NCBI GenBank assembly: GCA_015501605.1
Contig: JADNRZ010000013.1
Span: 930,001 to 994,000 of the forward strand
Source: Panaeolus papilionaceus
Lineage: Eukaryota; Basidiomycota; Agaricomycetes; Agaricales
Direction of reading: 5' to 3'
Length of the DNA: 64,000 nucleotides
A program made the position numbers and the translations under genes. Positions 23,756 to 35,541 of this stretch are shown piece by piece. Each line of letters opens with the position of its first letter. The stretch's first letter is position 1. Below the pieces are notes generated by a model. It saw nothing but the letters and a program-made list of their open reading frames with translations, was not told the DNA's origin and did no database searches.

Positions 23756-23779
23756 GCCAAAGGGAACCCCATGGTATAC

Positions 23780-24389
23780 TCTATGTACGAGCAGCTGGTG
23801 CATACGTAAGATGAGACACACTCGAGGAACTACTAGTGAGTGCCTAACGTACTTGTGAGCGATCATCCATTCTTTGACCATTTCGATTATCTCTAACTCC
23901 GAAATCTGGCTATCTGAGAAGCCAGGGGTGTCGAGAATGTAGACCCGCCCATCTTCTGCTGTGAGCTTTCTGCTACTAGTTCCTGGTCCGTTCCAAAATT
24001 CAATGTCAGTCATCTCGTACGTCGTAATCACTTGTGTAACGCTGTCCAACTGGTCCTTCGAGATCCTCAGTGTGTCATTGCCAGCCAGTGCTTCAATAAA
24101 CTATGTATTCGAAAATGTGGTACCATGAGTAATAAGCGCTAAGGACATTTCTATGTGTATCAGTCGTGATCCGACTCACTCTGCTCTTTCCGGCTCCTGT
24201 GGGACCCATCACTCTACAATCCAGCCCTTATGATCAGGATTCTTTACAAAGATTGAGAGCAAGGCAAGCTTACAACGTGACTGCGTCTCCCCGTTCATCA
24301 TCACACCAAAAGGCGTTCTCGGCGATAGGTTGGACATTGAGATCCTTCAATCTTAAACGGCCAGTAGAAGTCTCCTGTTGAGTTGACAT
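23780..24389 (-). pseudogene. AIG1-like GTPase gene, 5' half
   Basis: Exon 1 (24389-24274) begins MSTQQETSTG as in intact genes. Exon 2 (24213-24180) is the 34-nt P-loop exon (VMGPTGAGKSR). Exon 3 (24100-23853) holds the G2/G3 part ending YILDTPGFSDSQ. The first bases of exon 4 (from 23794) match, then homology stops near 23780. The G4, G5 and C-terminal exons are missing; a matching 3' half lies at 7119-7963. The surviving part could bind phosphate but lacks base-recognition motifs. Confidence 0.8.
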
Positions 24390-25679
24390 GATTGAGGAGT
24401 GTAGAGGTTATCATGATCAAGGCAGAACACTAATAGGCTCGACAATTTTAGATACTCAGCACGTGGTGATCGAATATTTGAATGCCAAGTACCCAGCACT
24501 GGCGTCAAATGAAAACAGAGGCATCGCAGTACTCGTAGCATTCGAGGCTAGACATTGAAGCATTTGACATTGAAGCATTTGTGTCGATAAGAACACCACA
24601 ACGTGTCAGAGGGGTGAGTGGCAGGAAAGGTAAAGTGGGCTAGAGGTGAAGTAGGAGGATGGGCGAAGATCGAGCGCAACCACGAATGGTGGTAGATCTT
24701 GGGGACGACGAGGCTCGTGCCTGCATAACTCTGCTTTCGCGACTTCAGACGATTCCAAGCACCCGTCACGCACTCCCACCCCAGTTGCATTACACAGTCA
24801 TCATACAACATCCAAGAACGGGGGGGGGGGGGGGGAGTCATACGGTATAGAAAAGAAATATCAGGACTGTGTTGACGCTGGACGATGCACAATGCAGCAC
24901 TGACACGAATAGAAAGGCAAGGATGAGTATAAAAATCTAAAAATAAAGGGATAGATTCTGTGGTTGTCAGCGCGCCCCAATCGCCATTGCACGGAAACAG
25001 AAAGTGAAAGCGCGATCTATGCAAATAGTATTATCACACCTAAAGACAGATCACTCCAAAAATAGGGGCTTGTCGCCTACTTATCTATCAACAGTGAGGA
25101 CATCGCGAACATCACTTGTCATTTTAACTTTGAACTTTTACTCACCTCAACCTCACACGTTGCCTCAAAGATTTATCACTGTGACCTCCCTCTTGCCTCA
25201 GGTTTCTCGTCGACAGTTAGCGACTAACGTTTTGGTTGCAGTTGTGGTGCACACTTCGCAATCACAGTTCCTATATGCACGTCAATTGCAAGCTTTTGAA
25301 TTTTATTTTATCTTATTGAAGAATGACAACAGTCAGACGATAATTATGACAACAAGAAGCCAGGAAATAAATTACACTAGAGACTAGGACGGACAGTCAA
25401 CATAGGGTGGGTCATGAGAAGCATTAACGATGTGAAGAGAGATGAGGAAAATGAGGAGAGATGGTATGAAGTAAGTAAATGAATGGAAGATAGAGCAGAA
25501 TGAATGAATGAGTTTCTGATGATACAAGGTGTCGGTGAATGAGAAAATCCGAAAAAAAAAAAGAGGAAGAAAAAGAGAAAAAAGTGAGTGTCTGTTGCGC
25601 ATGAATTAAACCCTTCATGATAATCGCAAATCATAATCATACTAGGTATCGCAGGCATCAGGCCATACCACCGCCGCAA
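24390..25679. other. Unit 0 spacer, truncated repeat unit without hairpin array
   Basis: Similar to the upstream flank of intact GTPase genes (CACGTGGTGAT near 24460) and then to later spacer segments (near 25030, TCACTCCAAAAATAGG). The blocks holding the fold-back array are missing. It includes a doubled TTGAAGCATTTGACA word (24554-24585) and a run of 16 G at 24820-24835. No gene is supported. Confidence 0.5.
24820..24835 (+). repeat. Run of 16 G
   Basis: A homopolymer that could form a quadruplex and is a likely site of assembly or copy-length error. Confidence 0.9.
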
Positions 25680-27250
25680 CCGTCAGCGTCGCAGAAGTGA
25701 GGATTCATCTGCCTCTCAACTCTCTCAACACCCTCGTCACACCCTTCATACCCCTCAAATCGCACTCCCCACTCTACTCCCTCTCCTTGCGCCTCCAACC
25801 CTTGTGCTCTTGTTCAGTCCTCCCTTCCCTCATCACCACTCCTCACATCGCCGCTCGCCCTCCCATGGGCATCTAGGCACACAGACATGGGCAAAACCTC
25901 AACGCTAGCGAACGCAGGCTCATCCACCCTCTCTTTCGCATGTACCCAGAGGGGGAGCGGTGGGAGGGCCTTGTCTTTGCAGGAAGAGGTGCAGGTGGGA
26001 TGTGGTACGTTGAGGGAAGTAGTTCCACATGTATGAGGGGCGTGAGTCTGCTTCTGAGAAGACTTGAAAGCGGAAGCGGAAGTCGAAGAAGAGCTGAAGA
26101 GGCGGTATTCTTAGGGAACGCAGCAAATGTGGATGACGAGGCGAGCATGAGCGCATGAGGAAAGTGTTTGTGTTTGCCTTTACCCAAGATGTCGAGTTCT
26201 TTGTCTTTGGTGGGAAGGAGGTCGCGTGGAGGTCCATTTTGAGGAATGACGAATACTTGGATATTTCAGTCTCGCGAGGGACAGTGATGAAAAGAGGGAT
26301 GCTAGCAGGTGAGTTATTCGCACTAGACGCCCCCCTCATGATGCTCACAGCAGCTGGAGCAGGGGATGTCTTGGGTGCAGGAACCTCCCCAATGCTCATG
26401 TTCTCCCCAATCCTCGCCCTCTCATTCACACCATTACCAGACGCAGCCATCCACCTGCCAGCAACATACCCCGCACAAAAACTACTTCTCTTATTCTTCC
26501 CCGCCTAACTCTGCCCAAACACCAATTCAGGCGGCACGTTCTCGCCTAGCGTCTTCGCGAGGTTGGCCATTTTCTTTCGCTTCTCGCGATCGGTGCGTCC
26601 GGCAGGGGATTTGGTGGGACTATGCGGGCCAGGAAAGCAGGGGGAGATGGGTGAGCTGAGACTGGTGACGTGGAAGTGAAAGAGGTGTTGACGGTGAATG
26701 TAGAGTTAGCGGGTGACAGCGGGATGGCGGGGTATGGTTTTGACCCTCGCATTGTTTGGGGTGAGTCGGATTTGGATGTTGTTGGGACAGAACAATGATG
26801 TAGGAGGAGGGGTTGGGGCCCTTGGGCTTTTTGGTCTTTCCTGAAGAAGTGTCCAGAGCAAGTTGAACGTCAAGGGGAGGATGAGGTCTGGTGCTGTTAC
26901 TAGCTGGGCGTATACATAGGTGATCCACTGCGCTATGGACTAGCGCTAGGCAAGGCATCATAGAATGATGCCACAGAGGGCGTGCGCGAGTCGCTGTTGC
27001 TGTGGTAGTGATTGGGAGGGGGAGGTGCTTGTGCTGGCATGGTGCGGGGATGATTGGACCGAATGGAGACACAGTCCCGTACCGATAATGACTTTTGAGT
27101 CATCATAACGTCTTCGGCAAATGAGGTGGACAATGAGGGACTGTGGAAGATACATCTTTCGCATGTTCAGCAGGCTGGGAGGGCTGGGAGGGCTTCAATG
27201 ACGAGAGGTGTGGCTCCAAGGACGGCTTCTAGTTTACGGGTGGAGTTGCA
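25680..27250 (-). pseudogene. Ser/Pro-rich hypothetical gene, copy 0, decayed
   Basis: First of six related copies. Segments in order on the minus strand are a KLEAVLGATPLVIEALPA start (about 27240-27190), a Ser/Pro-rich middle (SGKTKKPKGPNPSS, IPLSPANSTFTV), a basic motif KRKKMANLAKTLGENVPPELVFG (about 26580-26515, quoted in part elsewhere), then SIPLFITVPRETEISKYSSF and a charged tail. Here the start segment runs into TGA (PALPAC stop), and the middle segments sit in different frames. The motif is remembered from uncharacterised Agaricomycete proteins and gives no function. Confidence 0.45.
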
Positions 27251-27944
27251 CAAATGATGACTGGTTCTCGCTTGGTATGAGGAACAAAGACGTGCAAGCA
27301 AGCCTAGAAAGCTAGTCCGTCGTAGCCCAAGCATACCACATCGCTGGTTCCTATTTAGATTATACAGGGTGCCGGGTGAGAACGTCTTTATATGAGCTGA
27401 GATGCAAGAAAACTGAGCAGCGGAGGAAAAGGAAAAACAGAAATGTTATAACAACATTTCAAAGCTCAAGTTGAGTGAAAGGCAGAAGAGAGAGGCGCGT
27501 GGGAGGTTGAGCCCACCTAAACTAAGTTACATAAATTCCATTCGGAGTTATACAAAAAAACCATACCTCAGCTTCTACAATGCATGATATTGTCGAAGGA
27601 GTATCTAACATTCATAATGAGATATGAGCATATTTAAATATTAGTTTCGAGCTGTAGCAAGCGGTACTTCTGTCAACCCACTGTCAACATCATTCATGTG
27701 GTGAGCAAAGTCACTGGCAGTGGAAGGTCTGGCGGGTACACAGGGGCGCTTAGTATCAAGACTGCTCATGATCAGTGCTAAGCGACTCGTGAAGAATTTC
27801 TGGAGTATTTTAAAGTAATGACACATATGTAGGCAACGAGAAAAGGGACAAATATGTATGTACAAGAACATTACATGATACATCAAACACTCCAACCTCT
27901 GAAACGGTATGTCTCGCAGCTAGACGTGCATCACTATCGCAGTG
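27251..27944. other. Spacer between the Ser/Pro-rich copy 0 and GTPase copy 1
   Basis: This flank is repeated before each GTPase gene: CATACCACATCGCT, GTTGAGTGAAAGGCGGAAGAG-like and GAGCATATTTAAATA words recur at 34.8-35.1, 45.2-45.5 and 52.6-52.9 kb. It contains the 3' flank of the GTPase gene. No ORF is supported. Confidence 0.5.
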
Positions 27945-29242
27945 CTAATCATGGTCCTCCTGGCGATGTTTGTCAACAATGCTCTGTATAAAGGGAATGG
28001 ACTCCTCAAATCCCACGGGAGGGTCGCCGAACGCAATCAGCTGACTCTCGAATTTCGTCAACAGGCGTTCCACCTTGTGCAGTTGTTCCTCCGTGAGTGC
28101 CTTGAGTTCCTGGTTTGACTGTACAACTGGGTCACCGAGCTCAGCTTCAATGTTGTCCTTGCGCTGCTGGGTGGCCTGTATGCGGTCGAGAAGGTCATGG
28201 TATAGGTGAGGACCAAATTTTTCATCTCTCAGGCTTTCTCTCAGGCTGTAGTTGATAACTGGATAGAGTTTGCTAGTGCTGAAATTGAGGCAGTCGATAG
28301 CGGAGCTGTGGGTGTTCGTAAACTTAACAACCAAACCTCCTTGTTCTCGTAAGTCCTAATAAAGAAGTGGCATATCCAGTCAAAAAAATGACCACAATAA
28401 TCAATGACAAATGTAGATCAAACCTTCCAGACATGATCCTGTAGCTGTACAAACCGTTCCTCTGCTGCAGCGATGATCCGTTCGTTCCATAGTCTGTCCC
28501 ACATAGTTGTGATGACCCTTACTGAACCAGGCTCATCAGTGTTGATAGCCGCCAATAGCTTCAACATCTCAATCGTTTTACGTTTGCTGCCCGGCAGCCG
28601 CGTGTCTGTGATGGGCCACAAGTAGAGGATCATATCTATTGACAAGCAGCTGATGCAGATGTAAGATGAGACACGCTCGAGGAGCTAGTGAGTGGCAAAC
28701 GTACTTGTGAGCGTTCATCCATCCTTTCACCATTTCGATGATTTGTAACTCGGAAATCTGGCTATCTGAGAAGCCAGGGGTGTCGAGAATGTAGACCCGC
28801 CAATCTTCCGCTCTGATCTTTACAATACTGGTTCCCAGCCCCTTCCACAGGTCAATGTCCGTCAACTCATACGTCGTAATCACCTGCGTAACACTGTCCA
28901 ACTGATCCTTCGAGATCCCCAGTGCGTCATTTCCGGCCAATGCTTCAATGAACTAAGCATTCGAAAATTGGTAGCATTTATATTAAGCGCTACCGCCATT
29001 GTTGCATGTATCAACCGCAATCCGACTTACTCTGCTCTTTCCGGCTCCCGTTGGGCCCATCACTCTATAAAACGGACCATGCAATCAATGTTTGTCTTTA
29101 CACAGAAGGTCAAGTCCAACATAACCTACAGGAAGACTCCGTCTTGGCCATTCTTGAACTGAATTGCCGAGTCAGCGATGGGCACGAGAGTGAGATCCTT
29201 GAATCTCTCATAGTCGGTAACATTCTCCGGCTGAGTTGACAT
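27945..29242 (-). CDS. AIG1-like GTPase, tandem copy 1 (343 aa, shortened C terminus)
   Basis: A predicted GTP-binding protein of the fungal AIG1-like G-domain family. It has five exons: 29242-29130, a 34-nt P-loop exon, a G2/G3 exon ending NAHK, a G4 exon, and 28355-27945. Motifs are GPNGAGKSR (G1), YILDTPGFSDSQ (G3), ITTMWDRLWNE (G4) and TNTHSSAIDCLN (G5-like), followed by a helical tail (YHDLLDRIQATQQRKDNIEAEL). It ends at a TAG after RQEDHD, about 30 residues before the end of the other copies. The nucleotides beyond still resemble them, so the stop is a recent change. GTPase activity and cellular role are unknown. Members of this family are often found near NACHT genes in fungi. Confidence 0.8.
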
Positions 29243-30769
29243 GATTGAGGGGAGTAGAGATAATGATAGTGAGAAGTGAATATGGGATCTATCCGTCTTA
29301 TCGTGATCAAGGCAGAAATAAGCTCGACAATTTTAGATGCACTCAGCACGTGGTGATAGAACACTTGAATGAACAGGTTCCCAGCGGTGTCAAGGCAAAA
29401 TGGTGACAGAGCTAGTATTATCCGAGGATAGATACTGCGACATTTGTGATACGAACACGATGATGATGCGTAGTGCTCTTGCGAGAGAAACGCTTGTGGC
29501 GACTCAGACCTTCGCTCGTTTCACACTGATGGTGTCAATTCATAATCATCACAACGATCTGTTCATTTACCCGGTGTTCGAACTTTTCGAACGACCCACC
29601 ACGCAGCTGTATGAGCTTGTGGGTTTGACCGTCAACGTCTGGGATGGGTAAGTGGGACGAAAGGTAAAGTGGGGTAGAAGTAACGAGACAGGAAGGGCGA
29701 TGAACGCACGCGACCACGAAGGGTGGCGGATCTGGGGGGCAACGAGCCTCGCACGCCCACATAACAAGACCGATTGTCATTCTCTGGCAATCATGCTGGT
29801 ATGGCAGTAATGTCCCCAGCTAGACGGATTCAGAACCGGGATGTATCCTTCGAAATTCGAAAGCCCTGACTTGGATGACTGACAACGACAGTGGAATGCG
29901 AGAGGTACGCGTGTTGTGAATAGCGACAGAAATACACCTCTTAGACGCACATACTGAGCAACTTCAAGTCGACAACGACATGAGGGTTTGCTTTAGCTCA
30001 TGCTGTGCATGTTGCATCGCTCGCCGGTGATGTTCGCGTGGAGGTATCGCAGTGAAAGGCGAATGAGGAATGATGGTGAGACTGGAGTACGACGTGGTGG
30101 GATGGAAGAGGAAGGTGAGGCACGCAGTACGAGCTCAGGGGTCGATGCACGAGAGCAGTGACGATGGTGGATAGTTGTGAGTGAGGGGTGAAGAGAGACA
30201 AAAACATGGGACAGATATGGCGAAAATGACAGGATTCAAGCACTAACGAATGTGTACATGGACACCCGACGACAACGCAGATGAGATACCAACACAATAC
30301 GAGGGGAATAAGAGCTTGTATTCATGGTTAAGCTACGTATATGATAAACTTAAATTCACGGAAAACAGTAGAAACCAAAAGAAAGCTGCGAATCTACGAA
30401 GAGTGCGCAGCGGGCGAACGAAGTAGTGATGCGAGCGGAAATAATCGCAGTCTTGCTTTCCATACATCACCGCCCTCGTCAAATCATGTCTTGTAGTGGA
30501 AGAAATAAGTCTACGTGAAAATAAGGGGCCTGGTCGTGATGAGAAGGATTAAGAGCAGGATGTACAATACATCCACTGACAACACATCGTGCCACGTGCA
30601 AGTGGTAAAGACGCAAGAAGTCAACGATTAATTGAACGAATACACTCGCGACTCTCCAGTGCACCATCCATGAGTGCGCAGTCCTCATAGACAGTACACC
30701 GCCACTGCTCTTAGTGCAAAGAGCAGCGTGCGCTAAGAGTGACGCGAGAATCAGGCATAAAAAAGAGAG
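29243..30769. other. Unit 1 upstream spacer
   Basis: The first 800 bp resemble the flank upstream of the other GTPase genes. From about 29990 a block shared by units 1, 2, 4 and 5 starts with GCATCGCTCGCCGGTGATG. It contains a minus-strand ORF of about 99 codons (30297-29998) that is similar in sequence in unit 5 (55750-55451) and shorter in unit 2. No family is recognised. Confidence 0.4.
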
Positions 30770-31340
30770 CCCACTCTCACGCACATCGCTCACAGACGAC
30801 ACGCCCCAGCCGCAACTGATTTGTAGACCAGTCGCTGTGAGAGTGGGTCAAGAAGATAAGATTTAAACGGCCCATTCTTGTGCGCATCGCTCACAGACGA
30901 TACGCAGCAACACCACTGGCACACAGACCAGTGGTGGTGGGAGTGGGCGAGAACGCAAACAAAAATGACACTCTCGTGATTGTGCATCACTCATAGACAA
31001 TGCATCCCGACCACCGCTGACTCATATGATCAGCGGCGGTGAGAGTTGTTCGAGGGTAAATAAAACCCACTTATGGATGCTTTGCTCATGGACGAGCACC
31101 GCAACCACCGCTGGCATATGACCAAGGTCGTGAGAGTGGGTTAAGAAGAAAAATAAATACAATCCATTCTCGTCGTGTTGCTCAGAGACAACACGTCCAA
31201 TCACTGCTGGCTCACAGACCAGCAGCGGTGAGAGTGGGTGAAGAAGATAAAAGTTAAACAACCCACTCAGGTGTGCATCGCTTGCAGACGACACACATTA
31301 ACACCACTGACACCCAAAACCAGTGGTGATGAGAATGGGA
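30770..31340. repeat. Fold-back repeat array C1, six units
   Basis: Six units of about 75-83 nt (30770-30847, 30870-30948, 30968-31050, 31065-31140, 31161-31238, 31260-31340) are separated by A-rich spacers such as GAAGAAGATAAAA. Each unit has outer arms CCCACTCTC/GAGAGTGGG and inner arms like CACCACTGG/CCAGTGGTG around a short loop. A conserved GTGCGCATCGCTCACAGACG word lies between the 5' arms. Inner arms vary between units but mostly change on both sides (ACTGG/CCAGT versus GCTGG/CCAGC). No coding function is seen. Confidence 0.75.
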
Positions 31341-32980
31341 CGATAGAAACAAGCACAAAAAAAGAAAAGCCACCTGTAGAGAACGTTGGTCGATGAGATG
31401 CTCACCTTGAGCGCGCCAGTGGCTTTGGTGAGTAAGCAAGCTGGTGGTGCTGGTGCTAGTGCTAGTGTTGATGGTGATGGGACAAAGGAGAGACGCGAAA
31501 GAGGGAACGAGCCAAGAGATGGGGGGCGAAAAGACTGATGAGAGGGTGAAGAGACCCAAGAAGGCCAGACGGTGAGGCGAGCAGACAGCAGAGGAGAGAC
31601 GCGAGAGGACGTTAAGGAGACAAATTGAAGGATGCGAAGTTCACGAAAATCTGCTACTTCACGGTGATACGGGCAAGTAGTAGATTTATGACGAATTCTC
31701 GTGAACTGCGCCAGCAAGGGGCATCCTGGAAATAAAATGGCGGCATCAGCGCACAAATCAAAGATATTTAGGTAAGAGCACATACCTTTCACCATATTTC
31801 CACCTGTTTCAGTGGATCCTAACTCCAGTCGTCAGATGGACTGTGCCCAGCGTGGAACGTTGCGTCGTGCCTTTGTGATGGTCGTGGTTGGAAAGCAAGA
31901 AGTGATGACACTGATGAGCTGGGAAAGAAATCAATACGTGACCCTTGGATGACCGTGGCTGGATTCCACTCGAAATGAGCGGCTTTCGACCAGGGAAGCG
32001 CTTGCAACCTGCGCCATTAATTTGTGAATCTAAGAATTAATTCGTGTTAATTCGTCCCTGAAAATGAGCTTGGCAGTCATGCGAGTGAGACAATGAGCAC
32101 GCGAGGGCCGTGCTCATTGGTCTGCTAAGCACGAAGCGTTGTTCAGCTCAAGGTGTGCATGCTGCGTCGCTCGCCCTCGTAAATAGTCACTATTGAATGA
32201 CCCCGAGTCCTCCCAACGATCATGAGGGCACTGGGCTAAAGTAGAATTATGGTTTGTTGAGATTAAGATTGAACGGCGAGCATTAGCCTTGGCCCTTGAC
32301 CTCTTTCATTCCGATGACAATTTTGTTGCACCAAGAGAATCCACCAGCCAAGTGTCCCCGAAAATCGCTCATAGGTACAACCGGTATGATGTACTCGAAA
32401 ACGGAGCATGAAAGTTTACGGGTTGCTTCAAAAATGGGACAGGGGTCCGACGTCTAGCAACGCCGCGGACCTCGTTCGTCTTCTTAATTTACAATTGTTG
32501 TGTCCGTCGTCCCATTCTATCATACCTCACTCATTTGCACATATGTGGCAAATTCCATCCTTGAGATTCATTTTATTCACCTTATTATAAACATGACACC
32601 CAGTCGTGATCGGTCGATAATCGATATCCAAGAATTATTGAGGATGAATCAAAATATAAAAAATCAATTAAGCTAGTGGCTAGCTCGAGGGTAGGATGTA
32701 CAATAAGCATAAGGACAGTCATGAGCGTGCATAAACGGTGCGAGATCAAATAGAGTTGTGGGGTTGACAACGTGAAGGGGTGAGAATGAAAAGCATAGCA
32801 CATAGATAGATAAATGAACGAGTGTCTGTTCTGATGGTATCGGTGGATGGATAAATCGGAAAGAAAGAAAAAGAGGGATGACTGCAGGAACGTAAGGAAA
32901 TCAAGTCAAGACTAAACGCGGTATTGCAGCTCCACCACAGGCCTCACATCCAAGACTCATCGTCCCCCCAACTTACTCAA
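31341..32980. other. Unit 1 spacer downstream of array C1
   Basis: Holds a (GGT/GCTAGT)-rich stretch (31437-31475), the recurring GAGCGGCTTTCGACCAGGG word (31976 onward), the recurring GCGTCGCTCGCC word (32163) and a hairpin at 32202-32234. A (C/T)-rich minus-strand reading is open but shows no family motif. Confidence 0.4.
32202..32234. repeat. Single hairpin repeated once per unit
   Basis: Best seen in the unit 2 copy at 39758-39790, where CCGAGTTCCCCCA pairs with TGGGGGCACTCGG with one mismatch. Diverged copies are at 32202-32234, 41740-41774, 50084-50116 and 57594-57625. It is always preceded by CTCGTAAATAGTCACTAT or a close variant. Confidence 0.6.
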
Positions 32981-32984
32981 CGCC

Positions 32985-34442
32985 CTAGGAGCACCCTCCA
33001 TCTCCCTGAAATTCACTAGTATTCACTCCCCGCTCAACTCCCTCCTTACGTCTCCAATCCTCGTGCCCATCCTCCCTCCCTCCCTCCCTTCCCTTGTCTC
33101 CCCCATCCCCGTCCTCGCGTCGCCGATCATGCTTCTGGGTGTGATCTCCACTCAATAGAAAGCAGGCCCATCTACACACCCCCTCGCGCGCGCATACATG
33201 AAGAGGAACAAGCGGGGAGGGGCTACCCTCGGAGAATGAGACACATGCGGGACGTTGGACGTCGAGGGACGTGGTTCCTGTGATGCGAGTATGAGAAGAG
33301 GGGTGCTTCTGCGATTCGGAATCAGAAGCAGAAGTCGAAGAACCGGAAGGACGGGAAGAAGTGGGGTTGGAAGAAGAGCAAGTCGAGGAGTTCTTGGGGA
33401 ATGTGGCGAAAGCGGATGACGAGCCAAGAGTGAGTGAGCGAGGGCGGTATTTGCGTGTGCTTTTTACCGAAATACAGACCTCATAAGGAGGTTGCGCGTG
33501 AGGCCATGTTGAGGAGCCAGGAGTACTTGGATGTTTCAATCTCGCGAGAGACGGTGATTGTAAGAGAGGTACTAGCAGAAGAAGCACTTGTGCTCGACGT
33601 TGCAGAGACAGCAGGGTGCGCCTTGGGTACAGAATCCTTGACAATGCTCAACTTCTCCCTAACCCTGGTCTCCCATCCACACCAGACGCAGCCATCCACC
33701 CCCAGCAGCATCACACCCCGCCCACACGCTACTACTCCTCTTCCCTTCTTCGGAATGTGCCCAAACACGAACTCAGGTGGCAAATTCTCGCCTAGCGTCC
33801 TCGCGAGCTTCGCCATCTTCTTCCTCTTCTAGCGATCGGTGAGCTCAGCGTGCGTGTACGGGGCGACCTGTATCAGACAGGAGGGAAAGTGATAGTGTTG
33901 GAAGTGATAGAGGTGAAAGCGGTTTCGACGACGAATGTAGAGCCGGCAGGTGAGAGGGAGATAGCGGGATCTGGTTTTCATCCTTGCGTTATGGGAGTGA
34001 ACCTGATTTGAATTTTGCTGGCACGGAACGAAAACAGAGGAGGAGGGGTCGGAAGAGAGATTGGACTCCTTGGACATTTTGGTCTTCCCTGAGGAAGTCA
34101 TATCCAGAGCGGGTTGAACATTGAGAGGAGGTGGGAGGAGCACGGAGCTGTTTTTTACTGAGTGTATGCAGAGGTGAGGCACTGCGCGATGAGCTACCGC
34201 TAGGCGAGGCGTTGTAGAACAACAGAGGAGACAGCACGCGAGAGTCGCTGGTGTTGTGGTGGGGAGGAGGAAGGTATTGGTGTTGTTATCCTGCCGACTG
34301 AACGTTGGATGGAATCCGGTCGGATAATCGATGAAGGGCTGTGAAAGATGCTTCGTTTGCATTTACGGCGGGCTAGAAGGGCTTCAACGACAAGAGGTGT
34401 GGATGCGAGGACAGCTTCGAGTTTATGGGCTGGCTTGGGCAC
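32985..34442 (-). pseudogene. Ser/Pro-rich hypothetical gene, copy 1, decayed
   Basis: The N-terminal segment HKLEAVLASTPLVVEALLARRKCK (about 34423-34350) is followed by a Ser-rich stretch (YNASPSGSSSRSASP in one frame) and SGKTKMSKESN. Next comes AELTDR, then TAG, then KRKKMAKLARTLGENLPPEFV in the same frame at about 33845-33780. The TAG replaces the Glu codon expected between DR and KR. A further segment SASTSLTITVSREIETSKYSW and an Arg-rich tail follow. The TAG and frame changes mark it as non-functional unless spliced around. Confidence 0.5.
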
Positions 34443-35541
34443 ATGAAAAAAGCTGGGTGAGCCTACATTGGACGAAGCGGACTAGGTTAATCGGGTAAAG
34501 AATAGGAATTAAGAGGATTACCTCTAGGCAGAGTATTAACGATGAGAGTCTAGAGAAAAGAGGTGGTGGTGGTGATGGGCGAGTGGTGAAATGATAAATC
34601 TACAGCTTTTACTTGACGATTCAATGAGAATTTGACTTGGGACGAACCTAATCATGTGCGACTCCCTCTTCGAGGACAATCCCATGGTTGGTGGTTAGAA
34701 AGTGGGTGTGACCTGAGGATTTGAGCCCTTTTTCCTCTGCCATCTCGCTCGGTGTGAGGAGCAAAGACATGCAGGCATGCCTATGAAGCTAGTCCGTGGA
34801 CGGTGGTGTGGAGTAAAGGCAGCCAAGCATACCACATCGCTAATTCTTATTTAAATTAGACAGGTTGCCAGGTGAGAACATCTTGATATGAGCTGAGATG
34901 CAGGAAAGCTGAGCAGCGGAGGAAAACGAACAATAGAAATGTCATGAACGACATTTTAGCGTTGAAGTTGAGTGAAAGGCGGAGGAGAGAGGCGCGTGGG
35001 AGGTTGGGCCCACCGAAACTAAATTCCATTTGGAGCTATGCAAAGGCAACGCGAGAAATTGTCGAAGGAGTACCTAGCATTCATAATGAGATAGGAGCAT
35101 ATTTAAATACTAGCTTCAAGCTATAGCAAGTGGTACTTTTGTGAACCCACCGTCAACATCATTCAAGGAGTGAGCAACAGCAGACACTATGACTGGGTAG
35201 AGATCATGTCATCTGGCCCGGGGACGGAATACTCTGAATAACAGAGAATGTTGGCACCTATCCTCTGCATTATCGAAGTCAACCAGAGATACTCACTGCT
35301 CAGACAGTTATTGGACATTCCTGCCAAGGAAGTCCAGTTGAGAATTATCCTTGGTAAGTCTGTGCCATCAAAGTCAGTTGCCAGTCTGGTGTGTACACAG
35401 GGGCGCTTAGTATCAAGACTCCTGAGCGACTCATGAAAAGTTTCTTGAGGATTTTGAAGCAACAACACAAAGTCGAACAGGAAAAGGGACAAATATTTGT
35501 ATATATGAACGATATTGTTATGCATGTTAAACCACTGAAAA
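34443..35541. other. Spacer between the Ser/Pro-rich copy 1 and GTPase copy 2
   Basis: A repeated flank, as at 27251-27944. A plus-strand ORF of 62 codons at 35248-35436 is closely matched at 52980-53168 in unit 5 (PILCIIEV, LDIP.EEVQLRIILGKS). It lies tail to tail with the GTPase gene and may be an antisense coincidence. Confidence 0.4.

Noticed and set aside
30770..31340. CRISPR array
   Set aside because: Units are imperfect palindromes with variable stems and constant spacers, the reverse of a CRISPR layout. The genome is fungal and no cas genes are present.
31298..31795. 165-codon minus-strand ORF recurring in each unit
   Set aside because: It runs through the hairpin array and low-complexity triplets, has no family motif, and is not open to the same extent in the other units. 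Most likely a shadow of the repeat.
31976..32018. tRNA or rRNA fragment at the repeated GAGCGGCTTTCGACCAGGG word
   Set aside because: No cloverleaf or rRNA signature could be formed. It is simply part of the repeated unit.
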